From: Anaerolineaceae bacterium
Lineage (GTDB): Bacteria; Chloroflexota; Anaerolineae; Aggregatilineales; Phototrophicaceae
Assembly: GCA_002702065.1 (NCBI GenBank)
Contig: NZXX01000001.1
Coordinates: 1,550,001-1,614,000, forward strand
Length of the DNA: 64,000 nt
Direction: 5' to 3'
Shown: in pieces, positions 1 through 8,837 of the stretch
Numbering within the stretch: the stretch's first letter is position 1
Layout of the letters: each line of letters opens with the position of its first letter
Made by a program: the position numbers and the translations under genes
Notes under the pieces: model-generated
The model's database searches: none
What the model was told of the DNA's origin: nothing
What the model saw: the letters and a program-made list of their open reading frames with translations, nothing else

Positions 1-952
1 CACTAAAGTTGTAGTAGTAGCCTTCCGGTGTCAGGATATAGAAGATGCTGTTGTCAATGCCCTTAAATGAAATGGTTGGGCCTTCGTGGTTGCCTTCGGC
101 AGTGTGGTTGAACACGACATCCAGTACGATTTCGATGCCGTTGGCATGGAGGTCTTTGACGAGATTTTTCAGTTCATTGATAGCAGCGCCCGCATAGCTC
201 CCGGAGCCATAACCATCTTTCGGCGCAAAAAAACCGACCGGGCTGTAGCCCCAATAGTTCAACAGCCGTTCGCCAGTTTCCTCATTCACGCGGGTATGTT
301 CAAATTCGTCAAATTCAAATATTGGCATCAGTTCAATGCAATTGATTCCCAGTGACTTCAGATACGGAATCTTCTCGCGAATGCCATCGAAGGTGCCTGG
401 ATTGCTCACCCCGGACGTGGCGTGCCGGGTGAAGCCGCGAACATGCATCTCATAAATGATGACGTCTTCGATAGGATAGGAGAGTAGTCGATCACCGCCC
501 CAATCAAAGGGTGCCTGATGCACGCGTGCCCGGTGTGGATAGATATCGTCCGGGTGAGGTTCCTGGCCCCATTGGTCGCGACCGCTAATGGCCCTGGCGT
601 AAGGGTCGAGCAGGATGGTATTCGGGTTAAAGCGATCAAATTCGGGGTCGAAATCACCCTCGATTCGGAAACCATATTCGATCTGATCCGCATCAATATC
701 CAGTACGATTACAGCAAAGACTTCACCGATGCGGAATTCATCGGGTATCACAATCTCGGCGAATGGCTGATGTGCGCCGGTCTCAAACAGGACAAGGGTG
801 CAGGCTGTCGCTCTGCGAGAATAAAACGAGAAGTTGATCCCTCCGGGTACCAAACTGGCACCAAAAGGTAATGGGTGACCAGGGCAAATAGCCAGACCGT
901 GCTGGTATTGTACGGGTTCTGGCCGCTGGTTTATTGAGGTTGGCAAAGACAT
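1..952 (-). CDS. glgX: Glycogen debranching enzyme, GlgX/isoamylase type (partial, C-terminus outside window)
   Basis: This is the first 317 codons of a GH13 debranching enzyme that hydrolyses alpha-1,6 branch points of glycogen or limit dextrins in the cytoplasm. The ATG at 952 opens MSLPTSINQ. A CBM48-like N-terminal domain follows (GHPLPFGASLVPGGINFSFYS, seen from about residue 25), then the catalytic barrel with the family signatures YEMHVRGFT, NYWGYSPVGFFAPKDGY and the GH13 region I motif DVVFNHTAEGN near residue 290. The order and spacing match GlgX, TreX and bacterial isoamylases. The reading frame is open to the window edge, so the catalytic Asp/Glu regions lie outside. It is the most upstream gene of a minus-strand transcript leaving the window. 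The debranching class is secure; GlgX rather than isoamylase is likely but not certain. Confidence 0.88.
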   Translation of the reverse strand, partial: MSLPTSINQRPEPVQYQHGLAICPGHPLPFGASLVPGGINFSFYSRRATACTLVLFETGAHQPFAEIVIPDEFRIGEVFAVIVLDIDADQIEYGFRIEGDFDPEFDRFNPNTILLDPYARAISGRDQWGQEPHPDDIYPHRARVHQAPFDWGGDRLLSYPIEDVIIYEMHVRGFTRHATSGVSNPGTFDGIREKIPYLKSLGINCIELMPIFEFDEFEHTRVNEETGERLLNYWGYSPVGFFAPKDGYGSGSYAGAAINELKNLVKDLHANGIEIVLDVVFNHTAEGNHEGPTISFKGIDNSIFYILTPEGYYYNFS

Positions 953-1089
953 TCTGTCTTCAGTCCTCCAGACTGACTTACATTTGGGTTTAATGCCTCT
1001 ACACAAAGTGATGAAGCATTTCACCTTCATGTTACAGATGCGCACGATGAAAGAATAGGGTAGACAACCGACTCATGACAGAGCGGTGG

Positions 1090-2265
1090 TTAGTGGATGG
1101 CGATGACAGGTTGAGGTGGGTCGTGCGCGCCGTTACCGAGGGTGGGTGTTTCGCTGATGAAGACAAAATCAAACAATGCCGGTTTGTCGCCGGTAAATGG
1201 TAGTTGCACAACGGCAATGTCACCTGTTTGAGTGACGGTGTAATGATAGAAATGGAAATCATCATGCATGATCCATCCATCCGCTGTACCGCTCACGAAT
1301 GTGCGTGCAGCGTCATCAACCGAATGGAGGCTGGTATCGCGCAGCACAAGGGTTGATTCGGAACGTGTCTGGCTGTGAACCAGGTAGCCGCGTCCACCAG
1401 CGACCCAATGTGAGGTCAGCAGGAGCGATAGTTCTGCCGGATCCGTGTAAACCACCAGACCTGTACTGGAGTCTGGCATGAAATCGCGATCAAAATAGGT
1501 GATGATGTTCACATCGGTGACGGGGCTTGCTTGGGAGCGATCGCTAAAATCCTGCCCGGCGACGAGAACTTCCCCCGAACTTGCCAACCGATCGGACATC
1601 AACCGGTAGGTGACCACCCGGTAGGGTATGTTGGTGCGTGTGATGCTGTTGTCATTTGGCTGCCAGCGATAGGCAAAGCCTTCCACAAAACCTTCACAGG
1701 GGAAACAATGAGGGTAGAGCAGGAGGCCGTCTTCTGACCATTCCGGCAGCAGGGCATAATTTCGATGCGGCTCTGCGATGAGCTGGCTGGTTTCCGCTTC
1801 TACGAGCACTTCGCCCGATGCCACGTCGATGATTTGCAGGATACCGCCATACCAGTCGGCCATAGAGATGGTGACCTGCTGACCATCCGGGCTAAATGGG
1901 CCAACCATCGCTATTTCGCCGCCTGCCGGTTCATCGGACCGCCATTGAATAGACTGTTCCACCTTACGCAGTGATTCCGTCTGGAGGTCCAGAATAAATG
2001 CGCCCAGTGCTCTGCCATCCTTTTCTCTGGTGGTGTATACGACGTAGCGTTCATCCGCCGATAGTTTCAGGTTAATGTTGCCCGGTGGCTCACGGTTTTG
2101 GGCAGTCTCTGGCAGCTGGATAACTTCGACCGCATACGGGCGGATCACAAAGATCTCGTCATTATCATAGGCAACGACGCGCCAGTCTTCCTCACTAAGG
2201 ACCGGGTATGCAGCCCCTGCGAACAGGAGGACGGCACTGATTACCCACAGCATGACTTGATTCAT
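1090..2265 (-). CDS. Secreted TolB/WD40-like beta-propeller protein
   Basis: A 391-aa exported protein. The ATG at 2265 is chosen over an in-frame upstream start because it is preceded by GGAAAGG and begins a signal peptide (MNQVMLWVISAVLLFAGAAYPVLS). The mature part has short repeated strands of TolB/PD40 type, for example KLSADERYVVYTTREKDG and GPFSPDGQQVTISMADW, with sentences of the form SPDGxxV typical of extracytoplasmic propellers that read as host-of-binding scaffolds. No catalytic motif is seen. It follows the 269-aa gene at 2300-3109 by 34 bp, and this pair mirrors the pair at 5381-6166 and 4093-5349, so it is probably one copy of a duplicated two-gene cassette. Function is unknown; a sensory or binding role outside the cell membrane is an inference from the fold and the neighbouring two-component genes. 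Confidence 0.75.
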   Translation of the reverse strand: MNQVMLWVISAVLLFAGAAYPVLSEEDWRVVAYDNDEIFVIRPYAVEVIQLPETAQNREPPGNINLKLSADERYVVYTTREKDGRALGAFILDLQTESLRKVEQSIQWRSDEPAGGEIAMVGPFSPDGQQVTISMADWYGGILQIIDVASGEVLVEAETSQLIAEPHRNYALLPEWSEDGLLLYPHCFPCEGFVEGFAYRWQPNDNSITRTNIPYRVVTYRLMSDRLASSGEVLVAGQDFSDRSQASPVTDVNIITYFDRDFMPDSSTGLVVYTDPAELSLLLTSHWVAGGRGYLVHSQTRSESTLVLRDTSLHSVDDAARTFVSGTADGWIMHDDFHFYHYTVTQTGDIAVVQLPFTGDKPALFDFVFISETPTLGNGAHDPPQPVIAIH

Positions 2266-2299
2266 CGGACAGCCTTTCCCGTATGCGGTAAACGAGTGA

Positions 2300-3109
2300 T
2301 TATACGTCGCTTCTGGTCGTGATCGACTCAACAAGCGCGGTGCCCAATGACAGCATGGGTTCGAAGTCGTCGTCGCTCCCTGCGTTGAGCAAGTCGATAC
2401 TTTCCGCAAAATACGCTGTCATGGTGGGAATGAAGGCTTCAAAGTCGAAGTCGGTTGGCAGCGAATCCGGAAACATCGTTGCTTTCACAGGCATGATCAT
2501 CGAGATGTACCGGGTGCCGTCGGTACTCAGCCCCTGAAATGTATAGATGAATTCGTAATCCAGAAATGGTGCGACATCCTGTCGATAGACGGTGACATAC
2601 GCAATACCGTTGAGCGCATCCGTATCAACATAAGTGGCACGGGCACGAATGGCCTGGGCACCAGTCCACAGCGGCAGGAATGGCAGTGTGATCTCGCTCA
2701 GGCTGTCGCGGGTCTGCTCGAATTCGCTGAGATTCGGGCGCTCCGCCAGCAGGGCTTCCAGTGTTTCGGCAGCGCGGGCATGGCCTTCAAACCCGTCCAT
2801 TTCGCCACGTGCATATACCGTGATTGTCGCCAGCGATTGCAGGGGAAATTCGGGCGCAGGCGGTTCGGCATACAGCAGGAACTGCGTGTGGGGCGGTTGA
2901 GGGCCACCGGGGTAAATCTCGTCAGTGGGGTCGCCCGGAAACTGCACGATGTTGATATTGGTTGCCAGATCTGGATTCAGGCTGAAACCAAAGTTTTCGA
3001 ACGTGATCTGTTTGCTGGTGTCTTGCTGGGCCTGTGCAGGCAGCGTGCTGAGCAGGATCAGCAAGATGGCAAAACGCAGGCTGTGCATGATGTGTTTCTG
3101 CATGGTCAT
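2300..3109 (-). CDS. Secreted protein of unknown function, paralogue of the 5381-6166 product
   Basis: A 269-aa protein with a clear signal peptide (hydrophobic LRFAILLILLSTLPAQAQ, cleavage after AQA). I do not recognise a named family, but it aligns over most of its length with the 261-aa protein encoded at 5381-6166: shared blocks include RPNLSEF/RPDLTQF, LPFLP/LPYLP, IRARATYVD/IRARGSYID, LNGIAYVT/LRGIAYLT and a closing DFDFEAF/DFDLVAF. The common architecture suggests one compact extracytoplasmic domain that measures or binds something, like PsbP-type or DUF1795-type domains, but I cannot assign it. A start at 3103 (Met3) is equally possible. The downstream gene is a TolB-like propeller 34 bp away, and the same order is found for the paralogue. 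Confidence 0.75.
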   Translation of the reverse strand: MTMQKHIMHSLRFAILLILLSTLPAQAQQDTSKQITFENFGFSLNPDLATNINIVQFPGDPTDEIYPGGPQPPHTQFLLYAEPPAPEFPLQSLATITVYARGEMDGFEGHARAAETLEALLAERPNLSEFEQTRDSLSEITLPFLPLWTGAQAIRARATYVDTDALNGIAYVTVYRQDVAPFLDYEFIYTFQGLSTDGTRYISMIMPVKATMFPDSLPTDFDFEAFIPTMTAYFAESIDLLNAGSDDDFEPMLSLGTALVESITTRSDV

Positions 3110-3199
3110 ACTCTTCTCAATGTTAGGTTAACCAGGAGAGAGCCTCCATCGGATAATGGAGGCATAGACTTCAACAGTGGCTGAAGGGTTGCGCTTGCG

Positions 3200-3844
3200 C
3201 TATTGGTAGTGCTCAAGCACGATGGAACCAATAATCTGGTCGACGATCTCCAACCCGTTGATGGCGGTGCCGCCAACTTCGGCAACTGGCTCGACGAGGA
3301 TTTCGATCATGCGCGCATCGACAATCGCGACGATGTGCGAGGTCACCATTCCCATTGGGCCAACAGGAAGATTGTCAATCCGCAGGGCCGGAATATCGTT
3401 CAGGCTAATCTGCATGACATCACCCGCGTCAAAGGCATCAGCCTCATACTGCATCAGCGGACCGTTGCCCAGCATCGAGCTGTCCAGTTCGCCCGTGGCT
3501 TCCGACATGGCGATGCGAATCTGATAGGCGGTATCGAACTGGACGCCATAGATCACGCTGTCGTTTGGCCGGATGGTGATGACGCCGGGGAAGTATATCT
3601 CGTTATCACGAGAGGTTCCGCCGGGTACACCGTTCCACACCGAATAGAAAGCGAGCGGATATTCGACTGTGCCGATGTCCGGCATGGTCTGTGTACGATA
3701 GCCGTCAGCATTCGTCACTGTAAGTACTTCGGTTGGTAGGACAACCGGTACCGGGGTGGCTGTCTGGGCGGCGGCAAAATGTGTCATCACACCGAAGACG
3801 ATAGCGGTGATGATCACTCCGGAGATGTGTTTGATCTTGTTCAT
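3200..3844 (-). CDS. Secreted protein of unknown function (214 aa)
   Basis: The ATG at 3844 is preceded by GAGGA at seven-base spacing and starts a signal peptide (MNKIKHISGVIITAIVFG, AAA cleavage). The mature protein is a single domain of about 185 residues with phrases such as PLAFYSVWNGVPGG, ITIRPNDSVIYGV and a long beta-rich C-terminus ending in IDQIIGSIVLEHYQ. That ending resembles the closing helix or strand of lipoprotein domains that carry fitness or stress readouts, where a residue pattern of DQIIGSI closes the fold, but no known family is certain. It lies between the two copies of the duplicated cassette. An intergenic copy of the shared 17-bp motif is 140-156 bp upstream of its start, so it may head its own transcript. 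Confidence 0.7.
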   Translation of the reverse strand: MNKIKHISGVIITAIVFGVMTHFAAAQTATPVPVVLPTEVLTVTNADGYRTQTMPDIGTVEYPLAFYSVWNGVPGGTSRDNEIYFPGVITIRPNDSVIYGVQFDTAYQIRIAMSEATGELDSSMLGNGPLMQYEADAFDAGDVMQISLNDIPALRIDNLPVGPMGMVTSHIVAIVDARMIEILVEPVAEVGGTAINGLEIVDQIIGSIVLEHYQ

Positions 3845-3983
3845 TGATGTGTCCTCATTTGACTTGACGAGCCATTTGGTGAGCAGCTCTTGTCGTTAGC
3901 GAAGCAACCGCGTGCTCATGAATGTTGTTCACAGGATAGGGCAGGTTACAGGCATTAAAATCTGGCGTGAGTTGGATTCCTGT

Positions 3984-4000
3984 CCGTCGAAAGTCGGAAT
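3984..4000 (+). promoter_or_regulatory. Shared 17-bp motif, copy 1 (CCGTCGAAAGTCGGAAT)
   Basis: This sequence lies in the 248-bp gap upstream of the 214-aa secreted protein (start 3844). It matches four other intergenic 17-mers at 7988, 8812 (minus), 8838 and 12521; the common pattern is CNNNCNAAAGTYGGAWN. Read on the minus strand it is the same orientation as copy 3 read on the plus strand. A binding site for the neighbouring response regulators is inferred, not shown. Confidence 0.5.
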
Positions 4001-4092
4001 TCGCGTTTGTCAGTAGGCAAAAAGTGAATGCAGGCTTTGGCCAGTTTGAATGGCCTGAGACGTTCTACACCTTTGGGAGCACCTGCTATGCC

Positions 4093-5349
4093 TCAGCGGA
4101 CAAACGGCATGAACTGCTCAAAGTAGCCGAAAAAGTGATGCGTACCGAAACCTGCCTCTGTTCGCTCTACAGCCACTACTTCGGTCGGCACTGCTGCCAG
4201 GTTGGCCTGTAAGTTGTCCACTGCGATTTCTTTCTGGCGAATACCGTCTACCCATCGTCCCATGTTGGGTATCTGGCTAATATAGACCGCGCTTGCTGCT
4301 TCCGTGATGCGGGCAATCACAAAAGCGTCGCCTTCATAGACCAGGGTGGTCTGCTCGGTGTCCAAATCAATATGATGAACGCTTACGGTATAGGCCGGTA
4401 CATAGCCCAGTTCAAAACCATACGCCGCGTTGAATTGAGCCAGAAATTCATCCGGCAGATCGTCCAGCAAGTTGTGATCAAACGTCTGGATGCTGTAATA
4501 CAAACCTCTGTTGTCGCGGCTCCATGCCACCAGAGTCGGTTCTGCTGTGGTGGGGATAATGCGAGACTGGCCGGTTGCGATTTCGAAAACGACAAGGCGG
4601 GGCACCAGTGGACTGATGGTGTAGTCACGTTTGATGCCTGCAACGAATGCCCCATCTGGCGAGACGACGGCTTTCGTCAGGAAGTCGGCAAACGGCGTCG
4701 ATTCGCCGGTGGCAGGGTCCATGAGAGCCAGTTGTGACCCGGCACAGTCGGTGCTGTAAAGGATGCCGTATGGCATATCCGCCAGGGTGCGAAAGCTATC
4801 CAGACCACCGATTTCTTTGGCGTAACGCCATGCCGCCGGGAAACTTGACCCGCCGCCGCACTCGCCAACCGCCTGGAACGTCCCCAGTAAGGCCGGTTGC
4901 TGGCCCGGCTGGGCAGCCATCACGTCAACCTTGTCTCGCAGTCCGGTTACCGGGTTCGCCTCCGGGTTTTCAACCGCGAACAGGAGCCGCCCATCGCGCA
5001 TCCAGCTGGCGGTATATCCCCATGCCAGATGCTGTGTCTGGAGGATGACCGCTTCATTTGGTGCGGTGGTGAGATCGACAAAACCAAGTTCGCTCACAGC
5101 GTTTTGACTGGCTCTCTCGATGTAGCGGACAAATCCAAACTGTGTCCCATCGACATTCCATGTCACGTGCCCGGCATAATCGGCGGCCAGGATACTTATG
5201 CTGTCGCCTGCGCCGTTGTTGTAAATCAGCATGCCGTTGTCGAATGCGGCAAACGGCGGGGAGGGGGACTGCGCGCTTAATGGCGTGATGCCGATCAAGA
5301 GGAGCAGCGCCGAAAGCGACCAGCGTCGTAGCAAACCCATTCGATTCAT
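4093..5349 (-). CDS. Secreted TolB/WD40-like beta-propeller protein
   Basis: A 418-aa exported protein. ATG 5349 is preferred over GTG 5352 because AGGAG then sits six bases upstream. A signal peptide (LSALLLLIGITPLSAQ) leads into propeller repeats with the TolB-like phrases VTWNVDGTQFGFVRY, ASWMRDGRLLFAVENP, VVSPDGAFVAGIKRD and VAWSRDNRGLYYSIQTF. Several Cys residues (GECGGGSS, STDCAGS) may form disulfides outside the membrane. It follows the 261-aa gene by about 30 bp and is the second gene of a cassette that also occurs at 1090-3109. No catalytic residues are apparent, so a binding or sensing role is inferred. Confidence 0.75.
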   Translation of the reverse strand: MNRMGLLRRWSLSALLLLIGITPLSAQSPSPPFAAFDNGMLIYNNGAGDSISILAADYAGHVTWNVDGTQFGFVRYIERASQNAVSELGFVDLTTAPNEAVILQTQHLAWGYTASWMRDGRLLFAVENPEANPVTGLRDKVDVMAAQPGQQPALLGTFQAVGECGGGSSFPAAWRYAKEIGGLDSFRTLADMPYGILYSTDCAGSQLALMDPATGESTPFADFLTKAVVSPDGAFVAGIKRDYTISPLVPRLVVFEIATGQSRIIPTTAEPTLVAWSRDNRGLYYSIQTFDHNLLDDLPDEFLAQFNAAYGFELGYVPAYTVSVHHIDLDTEQTTLVYEGDAFVIARITEAASAVYISQIPNMGRWVDGIRQKEIAVDNLQANLAAVPTEVVAVERTEAGFGTHHFFGYFEQFMPFVR

Positions 5350-5380
5350 CACAATCTCCTGTCAGGTGGGTAACACGCTG

Positions 5381-6166
5381 CTAATGGTCAGCACCAAAGG
5401 TCATGGTGTGAACGATGGACTCCAGCAAAGGCAGTGGTGGCGAGAAAGCGGAGTCACCGGCACTTTGTAACATAGCGATACTGTCTGCCAGATAGCCGTC
5501 TATGTTTTCCTCAAATGCGACCAGGTCAAAATCCAGCGGGATTTCTGGCGGGAATAGGTAGGTGTTGATGGCAAAATTTGCCGATATATAGAATTGGCCG
5601 TCATCGGTAATCGCCTGAATCGTGTAGAACAACGATCGGCTTGTCAGTGGATCGACCGATGCCTGGATCGTCGTGAGATAGGCTATGCCACGCAGTCGTT
5701 CCCCATCGATGTAGCTGCCGCGCGCACGAATAATCTGCCCGTGCGAGACGACAGGCAGGTAGGGCAGCTGATTGCCATAGGCATAGAACTGGGTCAGGTC
5801 AGGGCGTGTATCGATCATCGTGGCCAGTTCATCGGCCTCTGCTTGCAGGAAGTCATATGGGGCAATGTCTGCCATGCGATAGACACTGATTCGGGCCGGG
5901 AATTGATCGCCGGTAAGTTCCGGGTAGGGGTCGCTGAAGATCAGAAACGTCGTTGATGCCGCATCGCTGAAGCCGACTTGTGCCGCTTCCAGTGGGGTCC
6001 CTGCCTGCTGACGGGCCATGACCCAATCACCGATAGTCGTATCAAATGTCAGGCCAATGCCATCGAAGACAATGGTATGGCTGGTTGATTCACTCTGTGC
6101 CGACGTCGGTCCCGGCATCAGTATCAGCAGCATGATGCAATATACAACGGGCTTGATAACGTTCAT
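5381..6166 (-). CDS. Secreted protein of unknown function, paralogue of the 2300-3109 product
   Basis: A 261-aa protein with a signal peptide (VVYCIMLLILMPGPTSAQS). Its mature part is clearly homologous to the product of 2300-3109, sharing RPDLTQF, LPYLP, IIRARGSYIDG, RGIAYLTT and the FYTIQAITDDGQFYIS block. Such divergence with retained order points to an old duplication, not a recent one. It is the first gene of the cassette whose second gene is the propeller at 4093-5349. The gap upstream (6167-6258) carries no copy of the 17-bp motif, so it is probably transcribed from further upstream or from a different type of promoter. Function unknown. Confidence 0.75.
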   Translation of the reverse strand: MNVIKPVVYCIMLLILMPGPTSAQSESTSHTIVFDGIGLTFDTTIGDWVMARQQAGTPLEAAQVGFSDAASTTFLIFSDPYPELTGDQFPARISVYRMADIAPYDFLQAEADELATMIDTRPDLTQFYAYGNQLPYLPVVSHGQIIRARGSYIDGERLRGIAYLTTIQASVDPLTSRSLFYTIQAITDDGQFYISANFAINTYLFPPEIPLDFDLVAFEENIDGYLADSIAMLQSAGDSAFSPPLPLLESIVHTMTFGADH

Positions 6167-6258
6167 GGCTATCCACTTTTGTTTTGCCGGTCAGATTGAT
6201 ACATTCTGAACGGCTGTATTTTTCATGGTGGGCGGATTAAATTGGCGGAAATTATCGG

Positions 6259-7317
6259 CTACGCCTGAGTCAGATTGATGAGCTGCGCTCCATCAATAAT
6301 CAACCGGTAGACATCCCATTGATGGTTATTGATCCAGATGAACAAAATCTCCTGTCCATCCGGCGACAGGGAAGGGGAAAGTTGCGATCCCTCACCACAA
6401 GGGACCAGCACCGTTTGTTCGCCTGTCTTGATGTCAATGTGGTACAGGGCTGTCTCAACAGATTCCTGCGCCATCGCTGACCATTCGCCCTGTAAGAATG
6501 CCGAATCAACGTCTGCGGGATTGCAGTAGGCGGTGTACACAATGCTTTGGCTTAGGTCGGAATAGCTGATAGCGCTGACCCACTGGTTAACGGTATACAC
6601 AGGCTCGTGATGCTGAAGAATGTCCGTTATGTAGAATGTCGCTGGCGGGTAGCTGGCATCGGTAAGGTAGTGGAATTCGAGGCCGTCCCCAATTATTCTT
6701 GTGCCATCCACGACTGGCTGGATTTGAGGGTCATTACCCCCGTTTACATCGATCGAAATGCTGACCCGTTCCTGATTTTCGCCATCGCTACGTGTTTCAA
6801 AAATGATTTTCGTGTCGTCCCCAGACCAGTTCAGCTTATGCGCCTGATACGCCGCGAGTGGTTTTAAATCGCTGCCATCCGCATTGGCCACCCAGATCGT
6901 GTGTGGGTCTGCCTGATTTGCTTGGGCTGAAAGGGCAACCTGTTCGCCATTGCCAGAGAATGCCAGCGTATCAATGGATCTCAGCTGTGGCAGAAATTGA
7001 AATGGTTCAGCCCCGTTGATGGGGTAAATCCACCATTCCAATGCCGCTTCCATCGGGTTGTTATTCTGAATGATGAATATCCCGCTGCTGTCTGCTGTCC
7101 ATCCGCCAAAACCGGCGGGCGGCGAAAACAATCGACTATGGGCACCATGTTTGTCCATGACGTGTATGCCGTCCGGTGCGAGATAGGACACGTATTCGCC
7201 ATCAGGCGACCAGCTAGCACTCAGTTTTATGGGCGTTGTGTCCTGCGCTGGCAAGATGGGCCCAGTGCGTTGCAGACTGAAATAGAGGCACAGCAAAATG
7301 ATTAGCGTAAGTTTCAT
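6259..7317 (-). CDS. Secreted TolB-like propeller protein (PD40 repeats)
   Basis: A 352-aa exported protein starting MKLTLIILLCLYFSL, with the strongest PD40 repeats of the cluster: SASWSPDGEYVSYLAPDGIHVMDK near residue 34, GGWTADSSGIFIIQ, LAFSGNGEQVALSAQ, IWVANADGSDLKPLA, LNWSGDDTKIIFETRSDG and a last LSPSLSPDGQEILFIW. The W(V/A)NADGSD and SPDGxxI pattern is the hallmark of TolB C-terminal propellers, which bind partner proteins or ligands outside the cytoplasmic membrane. No N-terminal TolB domain or enzyme domain is present. It is the third propeller in this minus-strand cluster and shares only the fold with the other two. A short gap of 125 bp separates it from the LysM lipoprotein upstream. 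Confidence 0.78.
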   Translation of the reverse strand: MKLTLIILLCLYFSLQRTGPILPAQDTTPIKLSASWSPDGEYVSYLAPDGIHVMDKHGAHSRLFSPPAGFGGWTADSSGIFIIQNNNPMEAALEWWIYPINGAEPFQFLPQLRSIDTLAFSGNGEQVALSAQANQADPHTIWVANADGSDLKPLAAYQAHKLNWSGDDTKIIFETRSDGENQERVSISIDVNGGNDPQIQPVVDGTRIIGDGLEFHYLTDASYPPATFYITDILQHHEPVYTVNQWVSAISYSDLSQSIVYTAYCNPADVDSAFLQGEWSAMAQESVETALYHIDIKTGEQTVLVPCGEGSQLSPSLSPDGQEILFIWINNHQWDVYRLIIDGAQLINLTQA

Positions 7318-7442
7318 GGTCCACCCATCCTCTAGATGCTGTTGTTTGAGCCTTGCTACCCGGTTTGGAAAATGCTTGATAGCTGAAAGCTGATGTTGGG
7401 TAAAAGCTTAGCCATTCGTTTTCAAGATGACATCGTCCGTCA

Positions 7443-7835
7443 TCAGGGCAAGCGCGGGACACGCAACTCCTGATTGATTCGGATGAAGCTCACATTCTTC
7501 AAACAATTGGCTGCTCCCAGGATGTCAACGCTGGAACCCGTCCGGCTGGCGATCTCGCTCAGGGTGTCGCCCTTTTTGACCATGTAGATGTCCCAGTCGG
7601 TGCGTGGCGTGCAGCCGGATACGGGTATGATTTCTATAGCGTAGATATGGACTGTTGGCGCGGTTGGGGTCGCGGCGATACTGGCCTGAGTTGCAGCGGG
7701 GTCGGCGGGCAGGGTTTCGATCAGGGAATAGGTATTATTCGATAACCCTGTTGGTGCCCGTTGGCTCAGATTGCACCCTGCGGCCCCAAAGGCGAGTAGG
7801 ATGAGTAGTAGCGGGTGGAACCAATGCGAATGCAT
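7443..7835 (-). CDS. LysM-domain lipoprotein
   Basis: A 130-aa protein. The ATG at 7835 is chosen because GAGGAGAGGAG lies just upstream and the protein then starts with a lipoprotein signal (MHSHWFHPLLLILLAFGAAGC, Cys21 as the lipidation site). A linker rich in Thr, Ala and Pro follows, then a C-terminal LysM domain at about residues 83-130: YMVKKGDTLSEIASRTGSSVDILGAANC, then INQELRVP. LysM binds the glycan strands of peptidoglycan, so the protein is probably anchored in the membrane with its C-terminus in the wall. A copy of the shared 17-bp motif lies 153-169 bp upstream, between this gene and the response regulator at 8023-8664. Confidence 0.85.
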   Translation of the reverse strand: MHSHWFHPLLLILLAFGAAGCNLSQRAPTGLSNNTYSLIETLPADPAATQASIAATPTAPTVHIYAIEIIPVSGCTPRTDWDIYMVKKGDTLSEIASRTGSSVDILGAANCLKNVSFIRINQELRVPRLP

Positions 7836-7987
7836 GTCATACTCCTCTCCTCGACTGGCATTACTTGGGAGCGTGCATCCGCTTCTGTGTTGCAGAACTG
7901 TGGCACGCGCTGGGCGGCTGTTGCTTGATGACACCAACTATAGGGTCTACCAGCGTGCGTTTCATCGGCCTCCGGTTGGAAACGACT

Positions 7988-8004
7988 CAGTCCAAAGTTG
8001 GAAT
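7988..8004 (+). promoter_or_regulatory. Shared 17-bp motif, copy 2 (CAGTCCAAAGTTGGAAT)
   Basis: One of five matching 17-mers in the gaps of the 3.8-12.6 kb region. It sits upstream of the LysM lipoprotein gene (start 7835) and just before the end of the response-regulator gene, and differs from copy 1 at only a few positions, keeping AAAGTYGGAAT intact. Confidence 0.5.
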
Positions 8005-8022
8005 CACCGAAAAACAAGAGGC

Positions 8023-8664
8023 TCATCCGCTCGTTTCTGGTGCGATCAAACCCAGTTGCATCGCCCGAAGGACGGCCAGCAGGCGTGTCGAAGCCGATAG
8101 CTGCTCCTGGACATGGCGCACCGCAGACTGAACCTCATCTATACTCGTTTGTAATGCCTCGGCAATCTCTATGTCACTTCGCGTCGCAGCAAGTAACTTC
8201 AGGATGCTCAGATCAAGCCCGGTTAGTGGTTGCGCTGGGGTGGGCGGTGGGAGTTCTGGTAATACGCGCTGGCGTAAGGCCGGGGGTAAAATAACCCTTC
8301 CTGCGGCCACGCCTTTGATAATATGAATAAGCTGACGTGGCTGATTGCCTTTATGCAGGTAAGTGTCTGCGCCGGCGAGGATGGCTCGTCCGATCAGCGC
8401 GTAATCGCTGCTGCTGCTCAGCGCGACAATGCGTAACTGCGGCTGCTGCTCTCGTAATGTGCCGATTACGGCTGCACCGCTGACTTTTGGCAGTAGGATG
8501 TCCATCAGAATAAGGTCTGGTTGCTGCTGCCGGGCAACCTCGATGGCTTCTTGACCATCGGCAGCTTCGGCGACCAGGGTAATATCGGAATCGGTTAAAA
8601 ATAACATGCTCAAACCACGTCGGACGACTCGCTGACTATCGACAATTTGCACACGAATTGGCAT
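8023..8664 (-). CDS. NarL/LuxR-like response regulator with degenerate receiver and HTH
   Basis: A 213-aa two-domain protein. The receiver keeps the phospho-acceptor Asp55 (LILMDILLP), Ser83 and Lys105 (YLHKG), but the acidic pair is Asp9-Ser10 (VQIVDSQ) instead of Asp-Asp, so Mg-binding and phosphorylation may be weak. The C-terminal region (about 145-205) has the length and helix pattern of a LuxR-type HTH (LTGLDLSILKLLAATRSD.IEIAEAL), yet the recognition helix lacks the usual T-V/I-K-x-H residues. It is transcribed divergently from the intact homologue at 9023, across a 358-bp gap with two copies of the 17-bp motif. It may be a phosphorylation-independent or heterodimerising partner of that regulator, but this is an inference. 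The gene is the head of the minus-strand secretome cluster. Confidence 0.85.
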   Translation of the reverse strand: MPIRVQIVDSQRVVRRGLSMLFLTDSDITLVAEAADGQEAIEVARQQQPDLILMDILLPKVSGAAVIGTLREQQPQLRIVALSSSSDYALIGRAILAGADTYLHKGNQPRQLIHIIKGVAAGRVILPPALRQRVLPELPPPTPAQPLTGLDLSILKLLAATRSDIEIAEALQTSIDEVQSAVRHVQEQLSASTRLLAVLRAMQLGLIAPETSG

Positions 8665-8811
8665 AGGATAACGGTTCCTGTAAGTCCTGTCCGATTCAAC
8701 GAGACAGTGTCCAGATGATATGGATCAGAGATGGGTGCGGCGGGCACGCCAACCACATTGCAATCATATCGCCACTGCCAGTGGGGCAGCTATGTCCGAG
8801 AGGTTGAATTC

Positions 8812-8828
8812 ATTCCGACTTTCGGTGG
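8812..8828 (-). promoter_or_regulatory. Shared 17-bp motif, copy 3 (minus strand CCACCGAAAGTCGGAAT)
   Basis: On the minus strand this reads in the direction of the response regulator at 8023-8664 and lies 148-164 bp upstream of its start. It keeps the CGAAAGTCGGAAT block of copy 1 exactly. With copy 4 it forms a divergent pair of sites separated by nine bases. Confidence 0.5.
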
Positions 8829-8837
8829 ATTAATCTT

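Noticed and set aside
2..9. ACTAAAGT copy at the left window edge (and another at 22028) as further regulatory sites
   Set aside because: Both lie inside coding sequence (glgX and katG), as expected by chance for an eight-base word in 64 kb.
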